Assembly (NCBI GenBank): GCA_026018925.1
Contig: JAKSZU010000029.1
Coordinates: 9,461,378-9,525,377 of the forward strand
Length of the DNA: 64,000 nucleotides
Reading direction: 5' to 3'
Origin: Tupaia tana
Taxonomy: Eukaryota > Chordata > Mammalia > Scandentia > Tupaiidae
The notes under the pieces were generated by a model. That model made no database searches and was not told the DNA's origin. It saw nothing but the letters and a program-made list of their open reading frames with translations. Positions within the stretch are counted from its first letter, which is position 1; each line of letters starts with the position of its first letter. Both the position numbers and the translations under genes were made by a program. Below, piece after piece: positions 1-11,484 of this stretch.

Positions 1-161
1 CTGTAAAGGCAGAAGAAGCTGAGCCTTCAGGAGAAGGTTCCACATGGCGCCAGCGAACTAGATTTTTTAGGGAATGAAGATTTTCTACTGATAATTCAGC
101 CTACAACAAACGAGCTAGCGACTGAACTTCAAGAATTTGAAAGAAACACACCATCCATCAG

Positions 162-1162
162 ATGACGAGAAATCACTGCCGGGTCACGAGAAATATGGGA
201 AAACAAGAAAATATCTCTCCTCCAAGGGAAAAGAGTAACTCTTCCTCATCCACAAGCAGTTCGGTGAAAATCATGGAAATGTCTGATAAGGAATTTAGAT
301 CATTCATAATGTCGAAGCTAACAGAGATGGAAGAGAAGAGAGATAATGAACTGCTAAAGAGAAAGGAGAAAGAAGTTGATGAGGTCCAGGAGATGAGGAA
401 ATTCTTGCTAGATCTAAAAGAGGAATTACACACTTTACAAAAGACTCAAACGGAACTGCTAGAGATGAAGTCTATAATACAAGAAGTCAAAATCTGCCTT
501 GAAAGTATTAAAAGGAGACTAGATCATTGAGAAAATAGAATCTCAGATGTAGAAGAGAAAATGGCTGGCTTAGAAGAATCCACCATGAAGACTGAGAAAA
601 TGTCCCAAAAATTTGAGAATGATATGCGAGAAGTACTGGATACCATCAAACGTCCAAATATACGGATAATTGGCATTCCAGAAGGTGAAGAGACCCATAA
701 GGGAATTGATAATCTATTCCATGAAATCCTGCAAGAAAACTTTCCAAACCTAGAGAGGCATTTGAAGATCCAGTCCCAGGAAATACAAAGGACCCCAAAT
801 AGAATCAACCCAAGAAGATCTTCTCCAAGACACATTATAGCCAGGTTGACCAAAACTGTAGACAAAGACAAGATACTAAGATTTGCAAGAGAAAAACATC
901 AAGTTACCTACAAAGGACATCCCATCAGGCTAATAGCAGATCTCTCATCAGAAATAATGCGAGCAAGGAGAGAATGAAAAATATATTGAAAGTGTTACGA
1001 GAGAAGCAATTTCAGCCAAGAATACTGTACCTGGCAAGATTATCTTTCAGGCGGGAAGAAAAGACAAGAACATTCTCAGATAAACAAAACCTGAAAGAAT
1101 TTACCAGCACCAGACCAGATTTCCAAGAAGTTCTCAAGGGTGTGCTGTATCAGGAAAATTAA
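162..1162 (+). pseudogene. L1-type ORF1p, copy I, one stop and one frameshift
   Basis: This encodes the L1 ORF1 protein, an RNA-binding trimeric chaperone that packages L1 RNA. The ATG at 162 opens MTRNH, the same start as in copies II and IV. Residues ~45-150 are Glu/Lys-rich with heptad leucines and isoleucines, as in the coiled coil. The RRM-type domain begins at IRIIGIPEGEE. The C-terminal domain has YKGHPIRL and the FQPRILY motif. The frame ends at a TGA at 528-530, resumes in the same frame, and then shifts at about 975 where one G is missing relative to copy III (GAATGGGAAAA). The last segment, from 974, ends LYQEN at 1162. Reconstructed length is about 333 codons, close to the family norm. 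The copy is not functional. Confidence 0.9.
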
Positions 1163-1721
1163 ACACAGACTCACAGAAATAAGAGTCCAAAAACTAAGAA
1201 AGTGGCCAACTTAATCATAGGGACAAGTCTGGAGTTGAATATTATATACCAGAATTTAATCAGGAAAATTGAACCAGAACAGAAGATAAAAGTACATGAG
1301 ACTGATATGTTCATGCACCTACCATTTGAACAGAATTCTAACCTGTTTCCTGGCTTTAAGCAAAGTTCCTTGGCATTTCTTTGATTTAAGTTAAAACTGG
1401 TTTTCTTAGTAGTAATGAATGAACTCACCATTGAAAGTAGTTAGATTAAGTAGGAAATTGTGTGATCAATGCAATGCGGGTGGGAAGGGAATAAAGGACA
1501 ATTGTGGACACTGGAGGTGGTGTGAGAGGAGGGTGGGAAGGAACAGAGGGTCAGAAAGAGGGGTGGAAATATTTCTAGGAACTAGAAATGGAAAATTTTT
1601 TGTAATGTGCGTGATTGAGTCACTATGCAGTGTGTACTGGATGGGAGATCACATTTTGTGTGCTGTGATGATGCTTAGGGAACGGATGTAAATTGAGTTA
1701 CAAAAAAAAAAAAAAAGTTTC
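1163..1721 (+). repeat. 3'-UTR module 1 of copy I
   Basis: Non-coding sequence between the ORF1 stop and an A-run at about 1700-1715. A G-rich purine block (about 1485-1580) is followed by a conserved 3' part around 1600-1690 (GATTGAGTCACTATGCAGTG). The same block occurs in reverse at 46690-47235, and in diverged form in module 2 at 2991-3445. Confidence 0.75.
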
Positions 1722-2990
1722 AGGGCCCCGGAAGCTGCCCCTTCTCTGGGGTCATGATGCACAGCAAGATGGCGTCTGCCAGTAGGGTCGTGCAGGTAGT
1801 GGAGCCACATACACCATTAATAAGGTTTCCTGACAGAAGAGACAATCCTAAACCCAATGTATCAGAAGCTTTGAGGGCTGCCATCCCACTCTTCTGCAGT
1901 TTCACAGCATTCTAAGGGAAGTAAATCACCAGATTTGCTGATGTATCAGGGTCCACCGGACACGGCAGAAATAATCAAAACTTTACCTCAGAAATACAGT
2001 AGGAAACTGGTGTCTCAAGGAGAAATGGAATTTATCCAACGTGGTGGTCCAGAGTAATTACTGTGACTGCTGTTTTCATCAGAAAGAATTGTCTTTACAA
2101 TAAAGGACTTCTAAAATGACAAATGAGAAATTGTATATTAAACAATTCACTTTAATAAATATTCTGTAAAAAAAGAAATATAGAAAATTTAGACAGACAC
2201 TTGTATCTCCTAATTTATGTATCTTGGTCAGCTCCAAGCTTACCTAATTATTTATATACTTTATACTTATTAAAGTATACATTTTTACATGTTAGCCTAT
2301 TAATTTACTCTTGATTATCAAGTATCATCAGTTTTGAACTATTAAAAGCACAGTGTCTAATAAACTGCCATAGATTTCTCATAATTCCACTTTTTCATTT
2401 TCCATTTCTGTTTAGGTATGGAAAGAATTTACCAGGAGAATTGCAATTTTAGGGACATAATTTTTCTAAAATTGAACGAGGATCAGTGAACTAATTATTT
2501 GTCTTCTCTTTTTTTCATTTACAAACTTTAGTAAGTATAACTGGCTTAATAGGGATATCATACTCTAAATGACAAAACAATAGCAGAGATACAATAGGTG
2601 ATTAGTATTAGGACCAGAAAGATAACAGAAGATTTTATGTAATCTATATTTTTTAAAAAGTCAATATAAAATGAAAATAAAAGATGTAAATTACCATAGG
2701 ATAGGAATAAATGTTTCACTAGAAATTGCAATTATGTTTTGAGGGTGTTAAACTTTAGTCTTTGGTTTATTTTACCATTTTGATTGTGATCATGTATGCA
2801 AATCCTGATAACCATTAACTTTCTCATACTTAATATCTGAAAGCCTCATAAATCAACCTAAGTATTTATCTTATTAAACAATTTGTAACACTTTAATAAG
2901 GCCTTTCTGTGCCAAGGTTATATATATTGTGAAACTAAAACCTTTCAAAGCTAAATAAAATTTCTTCTGTACCTTTAAAAAATTTTTTTC
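1722..2990 (+). pseudogene. MRPS36: MRPS36 (KGD4) processed pseudogene
   Basis: This is an intronless retrocopy of the mRNA for MRPS36, a small mitochondrial protein assigned to the mitoribosome and to the 2-oxoglutarate dehydrogenase complex. The coding part runs from ATG 1754 to TAA 2055-2057. Reading from the internal ATG gives MASASRVVQVVEPH and then FPDRRDNPKPN. After a small deletion near 1875 the frame shifts, and the second frame reads SKSPDLLMYQGPPD, MEFIQRGGPE and stop. In the first frame the shift brings a TAA soon afterwards. About 930 bp of AT-rich 3' UTR follows, with AATAAA near 2953 and a short A-run. The copy sits exactly at the junction of the two 3'-UTR modules of copy I, with an imperfect repeat (about TTTCAGG) at both edges. 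It is a dead copy; the parent gene is elsewhere. Confidence 0.9.
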
Positions 2991-3445
2991 AGGAAAAAAA
3001 AATATACATCTATTCAATGACTGAAGTAGGATATGTTGCCCCAGCTAGGTGCTACTTAATAGGATGCGTAAAGTTAGACTTGTGTTCATGGAAATGTGTA
3101 TGTCACCTGTGTTTGCTATGAGGGTATTTGGATTGATTAGGGTCTTTGGTGATTCAATAAAATGTGTGTGTGGGGGGGGAAACAGTATAGAAAGCAAACA
3201 TAGATACCAGAGACAGTGTGGGAGGAGAATGGGAGATGGCAGAGGGTAAGAGATAGGGAATCAAGGATGGGGAAAAAAGCTAAACATACAGAAAACAAGA
3301 AGTGAAAGATCATCTGCTGACAATAACATGTTTGTTGATGTGCTTGATTGAGACAATATACAGTGTACTCTGGATGGAAAATCTCATTTTGTATGCTGTA
3401 ATGATGTACAGTGAATGAATGCAAATAAATAAATTGAAATAAAAA
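2991..3445 (+). repeat. 3'-UTR module 2 of copy I
   Basis: A 450-bp module related to module 1. It shares the order: purine-rich block, GTGCTTGATTGAGACAATAT, CTGGATGGAAAATCTCATTT, then an A-rich end. It is the terminal 3' part of the element. The same module occurs in reverse at 3490-3970, 45520-45950, 46230-46675 and 50830-51310. Confidence 0.75.
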
Positions 3446-4153
3446 ATGCCCTTTAAAGTATTTAGATTTTAAAGATCTATTTAACTTAAATATTATTTAT
3501 TTATTTATTTAAATTTATTTATTTACATTTATTCACTATACATCATTACAGCACAAAATATTAGATTTCCCTTCCAGAATACAGTGTATATTGGCTCAAT
3601 CAAGCACATCAACATACATGTTATCAACAAATAATTTTCCATTTCTTATTTCCTGTATATTTTGCTTTATTATTATTTTTTTTGCCATCCTTGATTCCCT
3701 ATTCCTCACCCTCTGCCATGTCCCACCCTCCTCCCACATTGTCTCTGGTATCCATGGTTGTTTTCTATGCCTTTTCCCCCTATTTAATTTATTTGCTAAA
3801 GTACGTAATTAGTCTAAATATTTCCAATAGCAAGCACAGCTGATATATACATATACATGAACACAAGTCTGAGTTTAGACATAAATCTCGGTGAGTAGAA
3901 TGAACATACTATAAAGTAGCACCTAGCTGGGGCTATATAGCTTACTGCAGTCATCAAATACACATTTTTTAAAAAATTTTAATAAAAAGTTTTTGTGTTT
4001 TTTTTTTCTCCTGAAACTTTTGTTTTAATTAATTAATTTACATTCATCCCCTAAGCATTGTCAAAACATACTAAAAGTGGTTTCCCATCTAGAATAACCG
4101 GAATATTGGCTTAGTCATGCATGCTATCATCAATAATTTTCCATTTCTAGTTT

Positions 4154-4156
<3 letters not shown>

Positions 4157-4220
<64 letters not shown>

Positions 4221-4222
4221 TA
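4157..4222. repeat. (TA)n microsatellite
   Basis: A near-pure TA dinucleotide run with one TG interruption, inside 3'-UTR module 1 of copy II. Copy V has a TA/CA run at the matching place (56278-56335) and copy IV a TATG/GT run (51505-51545), so the element carries a repeat-prone seed here. Confidence 0.95.
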
Positions 4223-4726
4223 TTTACCCATATCTGATCCTTTGTCCTTTCCCACCCTCTTACCACACTGTCTCTGCTGTCTACAGTTGTCTTAAATTTT
4301 TTCCCCCCACATTTTGTTGATCACACAATTTTATAAGTAATCTAACTACTTTCAATAGCAATTTCAGCTGGTAATTTCAAGAAAACCAGTTTTGAATTGG
4401 TAAGGAAATTTCCTTGAAATGTAAAGCCTAGAAACAGGTTAGTATTCTGTTCAAATAGTAGGTACATGAACCTATTGACAGCTCAAGACAGGACAAAAAT
4501 CTTTAAAACCAGACAACAAAGGCTAGAAGAAAAGCACCAATATTTTAGTCAAGTCACAGAATGGTATTTCACGAGTTCAGACTCATGTACTTAATATATC
4601 TTCTGTTGTGGTTTGATCTTCCCGATTGAATTCTGGGATATAATATTCAACTCCAGACTTGTCCCTACTATTAAGTTGGCCATTTTCTTAGTTTTTGAAC
4701 TCTTATTTCTGTGTGCCTGCCTGCAT

Positions 4727-5725
4727 TTAATTTTCCTGACATAGCTTTTCCTTAAGAACTTCTTGGAGATCAGATCTAGTGCTGGTAAATGCTTTCAGGT
4801 TTTGTTTATCTGAGAATGTTTTGTCTTTTCTTTCCATATGAAGGATAATCTTGCTGGATACTGTATTCTTGTCTGAAATTGCTTTTCCCTTAACACTTTG
4901 AATATATTTTCCCATTCTTTCTTTGCTCACATTGTTTTCAATGAGTGGTCTGTTGTTAGTTTTATGGGATATCCTTTGTAGTTAACTTGCCATTTTTCTC
5001 TTGCCAATCTTAGTATCTTGTCTTTGTCTGTGGTTTTGGTCAGTCTGGCTATAAAGTGTCTTGGAGAAGGTCTTCTTGGGTTGATTCTATTTGGGGACAT
5101 TTTTATTTCTTGGGAATGGATCTTTAAGTGCCTCTCTAGGTTTGGAAAGTTTTCTTGCAGGATTTCATGGAATAGATTATCAATGCCCATATAAGTCTCT
5201 TCGCCTTCTGGGATGCCTATTATCTGGATGTTCAAATGTTTCCTGGTATCTAGTTTTTCTCATATGTTATTCTCAAATTTCAGGGCAATTTTCTCAGACT
5301 TCATCGTGGATTTTTCTAGGCCAGCAATTTTCTTTTTTATATCTGAGATTCTATTTTTTGCATGATCTGGTCTGCTTTTAATACTTTCAAGGGAGATTTT
5401 GACTTTCTGTAATAGCCTTCATCTCTAATAGTTCCGTCTGATTCTTTTTTAAAATGTGTAATTCCTCTTTTATATCTTGCAAGAATTTCCTCACCTCCTG
5501 GAACTCATAAGCTCCTTTCTCCTGCCTCTTCTGCAGTTCACTGTCTCTCTTCTCTTCCATCTCTGTTAGCTGTGCAATTATGAATGTTCTAAATTCTTTG
5601 TCAGACATTTCCATGAGTTCCATGGAATTGTCTATGGATAAAGAGGTGTTATTTTTTTCCCTTGGAGGAGAGGTATTTTCCTGCTTTCCCATATTTCTTG
5701 TGGCCCTGCATTGATTTCTAGTCAT
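4727..5725 (-). pseudogene. L1-type ORF1p, copy II, several frame breaks
   Basis: The start ATG is at 5725-5723 and opens MTRNQCRATRNMGKQENTS. The open frame extends upstream of this ATG, but homology begins there. The N-terminal and coiled-coil part (about 5725-5390) is intact, then a frameshift occurs near the LEMKAI segment. The RRM start (IQIIGIPEGEE, about 5230) and C-terminal domain follow. A TGA near 4927 replaces an Arg codon within the TMRARRE motif. The tail reads LQEVLKEKLCQEN with its stop at 4727. This is a degraded copy of the same protein as copies I, III, IV and V. Confidence 0.88.
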
Positions 5726-5949
5726 CTGATGGATGGTGTGTTTCTTCCCAAACTTGAAGTCCAATGTGAGCATTGAGGAGCATGCTGAAAAGGAAAGAGA
5801 GAGAAACAACAGCAACAACAACAACAAAAAACAAACAAACAAAAAACAAGAAACAGAGAAAAAGAGAAGAAAAAACTAAGAGAAAAACAAAAAATAATTT
5901 AAAAATTAATATTTAAAAAACTTTTTAAAAAGGCAAAAATTAGAAAACT

Positions 5950-6455
5950 GTGTGGTGTGCTTCTGTGCTGTGTGAAATGGCTAGTTCTCAGGAGCCATGA
6001 AGGTGTCTTCAAGAAGGCCTGTTCCCTTGTCTCTCCTGGGTTGGGAGGGGGAGAGGGATTATTAACAAGATAAAGGGAAAGGATGGACCAGAAAGCCCAG
6101 AAAATGCTTTCCCTTAAACAATTTTAAAAAGGAAAAATTACCAAAAAATCAGAAGACAGATACAGAGACAGAGGTAGAGAGAGACAAAGACAGATACAGA
6201 GACAGGAGGCTTGAAAGGCATTTTTCTACCACTCAAATTTGTGTGCTGGAGGCTGAATGGAAAATCTTCATTTCTCTGTTTCCCCTGAAATGGCTAGTTC
6301 TCAGGAGCAATGAAGGTATCTTCAGGAAGGCCTGTCCCCTTGTCTCTCCATGTGAGTTTGTGTACTGGAGGCTAAATTATCAGTAGAAAATCTTCATTTC
6401 TTTGTTTCCCCTGAAATGTCCAGTTCTCAGGAGCCATGAAGGTGTCTATTTAACT
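5950..6455 (-). promoter_or_regulatory. Tandem 5' monomers of copy II
   Basis: The phrase CTAGTTCTCAGGAG occurs at about 5980 and 6296, with a variant at about 6420. The intervening sequence is repeated, giving one full monomer of about 306 bp and a shortened one. By position these correspond to the repeated promoter monomers at the 5' end of some L1 families (for example mouse L1). The promoter role is inferred, not shown. Confidence 0.6.
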
Positions 6456-6469
6456 TATATATTGTTATC

Positions 6470-6622
6470 TTTATTTTTTAAAAATTGTTACAGCAAACAT
6501 GTGCTCACCAGGGAGAGAGAAAAAGAGAGAAAAGATGAGAAAGAAAGCCACCAAGTCTGGGACTCAAACCATGGTTATTCACATGGGAGTCCGTCATCTG
6601 AACCACACCACCTGTTGGTCCC
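6470..6622 (-). mobile_element. tRNA-derived SINE, short form
   Basis: Reads from an A/T-rich tail through TGCTCACCAGGGAGAGAGA to the tRNA-like head complement ending CACCTGTTGGTCCC. Diverged. Confidence 0.65.
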
Positions 6623-6644
6623 AAAATATTTATTTCTTCATAAG

Positions 6645-6780
6645 CTCGGTGTCCAGCAGATGGTGTGGTTGTTAAGGCATTGGGCTCCCACATGGCTGAC
6701 AGGAGTTTGAATCCCAGACCTAGTGTCTGGCTCTCTCATTTTCCCTTCCTCTCTCTCTCAGGTGAGTTAAAAATAATAGT
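6645..6780 (+). mobile_element. tRNA-derived SINE, short form
   Basis: The head GTCCAGCAGATGGTGTGG is followed by CTCCCACATGGCTGAC, a CT-rich body and an AATAAT tail. It is joined directly to the next SINE. Confidence 0.7.
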
Positions 6781-7050
6781 TGGACCATCAGAAGGCATAG
6801 CGATTATGTCTCTGAACTCCCGTATGGCTGACTGCTGTTTGAATCCCAGATCCAGTGACTTAAAACTCACAATGAGCACATGTTGTGTGCATGTCAAAAT
6901 TCCAATAGGAGAATGGAGGAGAAGCGATTGTGGCATGACCATCCTTTCTGGGGGAGGAGGTATTTTCTCACTTTCTGTCTCTCTATCTGTCCAGCCAGTG
7001 CACATGCCCTATAGCAAAAATATCTAAAAATTAATAAAATAATAATAATA
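6781..7050 (+). mobile_element. tRNA-derived SINE, long form
   Basis: A diverged head is followed by the long-form body: GGAGAATGGAGGAGAAG, a C/G-rich loop, TCTCTCTATCTGTCCAGCCA, CCCTATAGCAAAAA and a simple A/T tail. Confidence 0.75.
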
Positions 7051-7274
7051 TGAATGAGTAAAATTAAATTAGAAAAAAGTTCTAAGTTAAGGTCATTTAA
7101 AAACTTTAATAAAAATAATGGGTTACTTACATTGTCTTTCTTAGTCATAGTATTTATGCCAATTTTATCAAACTAGTATCACATATCCAATAAATGGCCA
7201 ACCTTGAAAAAATAAAAAAGAATAAATTTATAAGAAAACTTGAAATATCAATAGAGTAAATAACTTTTATTTTT

Positions 7275-7519
7275 AGCAGGTTTTTGCTATAGGGTATATG
7301 TGCTTGCTAGAGAAAGAGAGACCAAGGCAGTGAGAGGAAAAGTCAGAAATCACCAGGGCAGATTGCCAGGCTCCAATCCTTGTCCATTCTCCTCCTGCCA
7401 GGTGTTGAGAATGCACACATACACATGACTGGTGTGATTTTTCAAGCCACTGGCTCTGAGACTCATGGTCAGTCATGTGGAAGTCTAGATACATAACCGT
7501 GGTGCCATCTGCTGGACCA
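7275..7519 (-). mobile_element. tRNA-derived SINE, long form
   Basis: Minus-strand copy running from TTTTTGCTATAGGG to CATCTGCTGGACC. Possible target duplication around AAATAACTTTTAT / AAATAATGTTTTAT. Confidence 0.8.
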
Positions 7520-7969
7520 TAAATAATGTTTTATAAGAAACACAATTGTCACTATACACAAACTCTTAAATTTTATTTACTTAATGCCAACTTTCCAACA
7601 ATTAGTGTATAGTATTTTTTTAAGTTAATATACTAAAAGAACTGCTGAGAGGACAGTAGCACCTTCTTGTTTTTGGCCACTGATCAAGGTTTACTTTAGT
7701 CAAGAAATACCATTGTGTATCAGGCAGATTAAAATTCAAAGGTTGACATGGATGGCTTTTGGGATATTGAAGAAAATGCAAATTGTATTTCAGAAATCCT
7801 GTTCTTTGGACTGTGAAGAAACTGCACATGGTGTTTTTTACTTTATAAAAAAGCTTTGTTTATAATACTGAAAGTAAAAATATTTTTCTTAAAAAAAAAC
7901 TCTAGTTTTGAGTATGCAGACTTTTCAAAATAGACAAAATAGTAAAATGTTTATTTATTATTTATTTAT
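7520..7969. other. Unclassified AT-rich spacer
   Basis: No recognisable gene or repeat. Short open frames here have no family signature. Confidence 0.5.
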
Positions 7970-10687
7970 TTTTTAAGATTTTTGCCACAGAGCAGGTACA
8001 CTTCCCAGAGGGAGGTAGAGCAAGATAGTGAAAGGGAAAGTGAGAACTCGACATCTCAGGGAATGGACACAGAACACTTTATTCTTCTCTATTCTCCTCC
8101 TCTGATTTTGAGAATGCATATACACATGCCTGGTGTAATTTTTTTTTGTTAGTTAGTTCTTTATTTTCTTTTTCTTTTTATTAATTAATTAATTTTTTTC
8201 ATTTCACTTTCTTCCATACATTCAATCACATTATTATTTGTCTTACAAAGTGGATATTTCAACAGGTGAACATTACTCCGTAGTACAGCTGATAAAACTA
8301 CAAAATATCTTCAACAGATAATACCACACCCCCTTGTGCCATTAATACTTTGCCTCCCTGTTCCTCCCCCAAATGTCCTTCCTCAGGCCCTCCTCTTTCA
8401 CACACACTGTATCTGGTATTTACATCTATATACTGTGTTTCTATATACTTTAGTCAATCAGTTTCAGTCATAGAGTGTGGACACTCGGTATATATTAAGT
8501 GGAGACATACAATGCCTCTCCTTCATAGCCTGGCTTGTTTCACTCAGCAGTATGTCTTCCATATTCATCCACTTCCTGTCAAAAGCCAGGATTTTTATTT
8601 TTTTTATTATATTTTTTTATGGATGAATAGTATTCCATTGAGTATATGTGCCACAATTTTTCTATCCATTTATCTTTTCATGGGCATTTGAGTTGTTTCC
8701 ATGACTCAGCAATTGTGAATAGTGTCGCAATAAACATCGATGTGCAAGCACTTTTCTGATGAAGTATTCTTCTGTCCTTTGGGTAGATACCAAGGAGTGG
8801 GATTGCTGGGTCATATGGTAGTTCTATTTGTAGATTTTTGAGGAGTCTCCAAATTGTTCCCCACAGTGGCTGGACCTATTTACATTCCCACCAACAGTGT
8901 AAGAGAGTTCCCCTTTCACCACACCCCCGCCAACACTTATCATTTTTTTTTTTTTTATTCTTAGACATTCTGACTGGGGTTAGGTGGTACCTAATTGTTG
9001 TTTTGATCTGCATTTCTCTTATGATGAGGGATGTTGAGCATTTTTTATATGCCTTTTGTCTATTCGTATGTCATCTTTAGAGAGTTTAGAGAGTGTTTTT
9101 TTTCAACTCCTTCTCCCATCTTTTAATAGGATTGATTATCTTTTTTCCGAAACAGCTGCTTGAGTTCCTTGTGAATTCTGGTTATCAGTCCCTTAACTGA
9201 TGCACAGTTTACAAAAATATTTTCCAATTCTGAGGGCTGTCGATTCATACTAATTACTGTGTCTTTTGCCATGCAGAAACTTTTTAGTCTGATGTAATCC
9301 CACTTGTCTATTTTGGGGATTATCGACTGTGCTTTGAGGGTCTTATGTAAGAAGACTTTCCCTACCCCAATGTCTCCCAGAGTTTCCCCAGTGTTTTCTA
9401 GAAGCAGTTTAATAGTTTGGGGTCTTAGATTTAGATCCTTAATCCACCTTGACTTGATTTTTGTCAAAGGTGAGATGTAGGGGTTCAGATTTATCTTTCT
9501 AAAACAGGTGGAAATCCAGTTTTTTCAGCACCATTTGCTGAAGAGGTTTTCCTTTTCCCACTGTATTGACTGATATCCCTTGTCAAAAATCAGTTGACTG
9601 AATGATTGGGAATGTATTCCTGTGAACTCAATTATGTTCCATTGGTCCATGTGTCTGTTTCTGTCCCAGTACCATGCTGTTTTTATTACCACAGCTTAAC
9701 AGTATATTTTTGGGTCAGGGAGTGAGATGTCACCCACTCCACTCTTCTTGTACAGAATTGCTTTGGCAATATGGGGTCTTTTATGATTCCATACAAACTT
9801 TATGATTGTCTTTCCTAGATCTGTGAAGAATGTGTCTGGTACTTTGATTAGGATTGCATTAAATATGTAGATTAATTTGGGTAGAATTTTCATTTTAATT
9901 ATATTAATTCTTCCAATCCAGGAATATGGAATATCCTTCCACTTTTTTGTGTCATTTTCAATTTCTTGTTTTTATCTTCTCATAGTTTTCCTTGTGGAAG
10001 TCTTTAACTTTTTTGGTTAGATTTACCCCTAAGTATCTTATACTTTTCATGGCTATGGTAAATCAAACAACTTTTTTCAATTCTATCTGTCTGCCTGTTT
10101 GTATATAGAAATGCTATAGATTTCTGGATATTAATTCTGTATCCTGCAACTTTACTGTATTCATGTATTACTTCCAGAATTTTTTTCATGGAAACCATTG
10201 GGTCTTCTATGTATACAATCATGTCATCTGCAAATAGAGTTTCACCTCTTCTTTTCCTATTTGAATGCCTTTTATTTTTTCTTCTTTTCTGATGTGTTGG
10301 CCAGGACTTCCAGTACTATGTTGAAGAGGAGTGGAGAAAGTGGGCATCCTTGTCTTGTACCCGCTTTTAGTGGAAAAGATTTCAGCTTTTCTCCATTGAA
10401 GAGGATGTTTGCTATGGGTTTTTCATAGTTTTATTGTGTTAAGAAATGACCACAAAACCATCAATGTAATACACCATATTAATAGGAAGAAAGATAAAAA
10501 CCATATGGTCTTATCAATTGGTGCAGAAAAGCATTTGATAAGATACAACATCCTTTCATGATCAAGACTCTGAGTAAAATCAGCATAGAAGGGCCTGATA
10601 TAATTTTTAAACTACCAGATCTAGGACTTGAACCTTGGTCATGTGGGAGTACAACACCTTAACCACTACACTATCTACTGGCCCCCT
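7970..10687 (-). mobile_element. SINE, long form, split by an L1 insertion
   Basis: The SINE tail and body lie at 7970-8146 and its tRNA-like head at 10598-10687 (ending CTATCTACTGGCCCC). The two halves join into one SINE once 8147-10597 is removed. The joint carries GCCTGGTGTAATTTTT on the left and GCCTGATATAATTTTT on the right, which is the L1 target-site duplication with two later changes. Confidence 0.8.
8147..10597 (-). mobile_element. L1 3' end (ORF2 C-terminus and 3' UTR) with 5' inversion
   Basis: On the minus strand, ORF2 fragments code for the late reverse-transcriptase region ([16 protein letters not shown], about 10222-10004), the segment [17 protein letters not shown] with [15 protein letters not shown] (9893-9700), and the C-terminal WIKDLNLRP...LGDIGVGK region (9467-9123). 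A ~950-bp 3' UTR and a T-run follow to 8147. Positions 10440-10597 read on the plus strand instead and encode the ORF2 part that should lie just upstream ([15 protein letters not shown]). Flanking target duplications enclose both orientations, so this is one insertion with a twin-priming inversion. It is broken by stops and frameshifts. Confidence 0.9.
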
Positions 10688-10744
10688 TAAATGTTTATAT
10701 TTCATTTATTTTTATAAGTTTGATTTACTTTATTTTACTATTAC

Positions 10745-10896
10745 TTTTTAAAATTTTTCTGTAGAGCATGTGCACTTAGGAGAGAGAGAATGAGAAAATA
10801 AATAAGTAAAAAAGCAAGTAAAAAGGACTGGGACTCACACTGTGTCTGACCATGTGGGAACCAAGTGCCGAAACCACTATGCATCCTGTTGGCCCC
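10745..10896 (-). mobile_element. tRNA-derived SINE, short form
   Basis: Minus-strand copy ending GCATCCTGTTGGCCCC. Flanks share AAATGTTTAT, a probable target duplication. Confidence 0.7.
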
Positions 10897-11089
10897 TAAA
10901 ATGTTTATTTTTATTATTTATTAAACTTATATGATTAGGATTTTTGTCCATTTTGATTTTTCCTGAGACAATATTATTCAAGTTTTGCATCTTTGACATC
11001 AATGTTCCTAGTAGTAGTATAGCCACTTCGAACTAAGTTTACTAAGGGATAATTACACACAGTAACATTTTACTGTTTTTTTTTAAAGA

Positions 11090-11260
11090 ATTATTTTAAC
11101 TTTTTATTTATTATTATCATTATTATTTTCCAGTTTGATCAGAGAGAGACAGAGAGAGAGAGAGGAAGTGAGAAAGCAAGCCACCAGGTCCAAGACTTGA
11201 ACCGTGGTCGGCCATGTGGGAGTCCAGCGCCTTTAACCACCATGCCACTTGCCGGCCCCC
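11090..11260 (-). mobile_element. tRNA-derived SINE, short form
   Basis: An A/T tail complement with ATTATT units, a GA-rich body and a head complement ending CACTTGCCGGCCCC. Confidence 0.75.
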
Positions 11261-11484
11261 TGTTTTTTTTTTTTTTTTTTTTATGGGAGAGATTTTTGCT
11301 GTAGGGTGTGTGTGTGCCAGAGAAAGAGAGAGAGAGAGATCAAGAGATTATATTCCAGTGGAAATGGCCATACCACAATCTCTTCTCCATTCTCCTCTAA
11401 TGATTTTGGGCATGCACACACATGTGCCCAGAGTGACTTTCAAGTAACTGTGATAGGGACTCAAACTGTGGTAAGTCATGTGGT

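Larger units (their letters stand above)
1..3445 (+). mobile_element. ORF1-only L1 derivative (HAL1-like), copy I, split by MRPS36 retrocopy
   Basis: The copy starts inside a 5' promoter monomer at the window edge (1-160 matches the reverse complement of the monomer near 50340-50530). It continues through ORF1 (162-1162) and a first 3'-UTR module ending in an A-run near 1715. A second, related 3'-UTR module follows at 2991-3445 and ends in an A-rich tail (CAAATAAATAAATT). No ORF2 lies between ORF1 and the tail, although L1 ORF2 would need about 3.8 kb. The uninterrupted junction seen in copy III (about 46675-46690) shows that 1722-2990 is a later insertion. An L1 derivative with ORF1 alone matches the known HAL1 type. 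It would move only if L1 ORF2p is supplied in trans. Confidence 0.85.
3490..6455 (-). mobile_element. ORF1-only L1 derivative (HAL1-like), copy II
   Basis: Read on the minus strand, promoter monomers lie at about 6455-5950, a spacer with A-rich repeats follows, then ORF1 (5725-4727), 3'-UTR module 1 (4726-about 4010) and module 2 (about 3985-3490). The whole unit is about 2.96 kb with no ORF2. Copies I and II meet tail to tail at about 3445-3490. A (TA)n tract at 4157-4222 has expanded inside module 1. Confidence 0.85.

Noticed and set aside
3446-3489. An inverted repeat joining copies I and II as a palindromic mobile unit
   Set aside because: The two copies differ in monomer type and amount of decay, which is better explained by two separate insertions meeting tail to tail.
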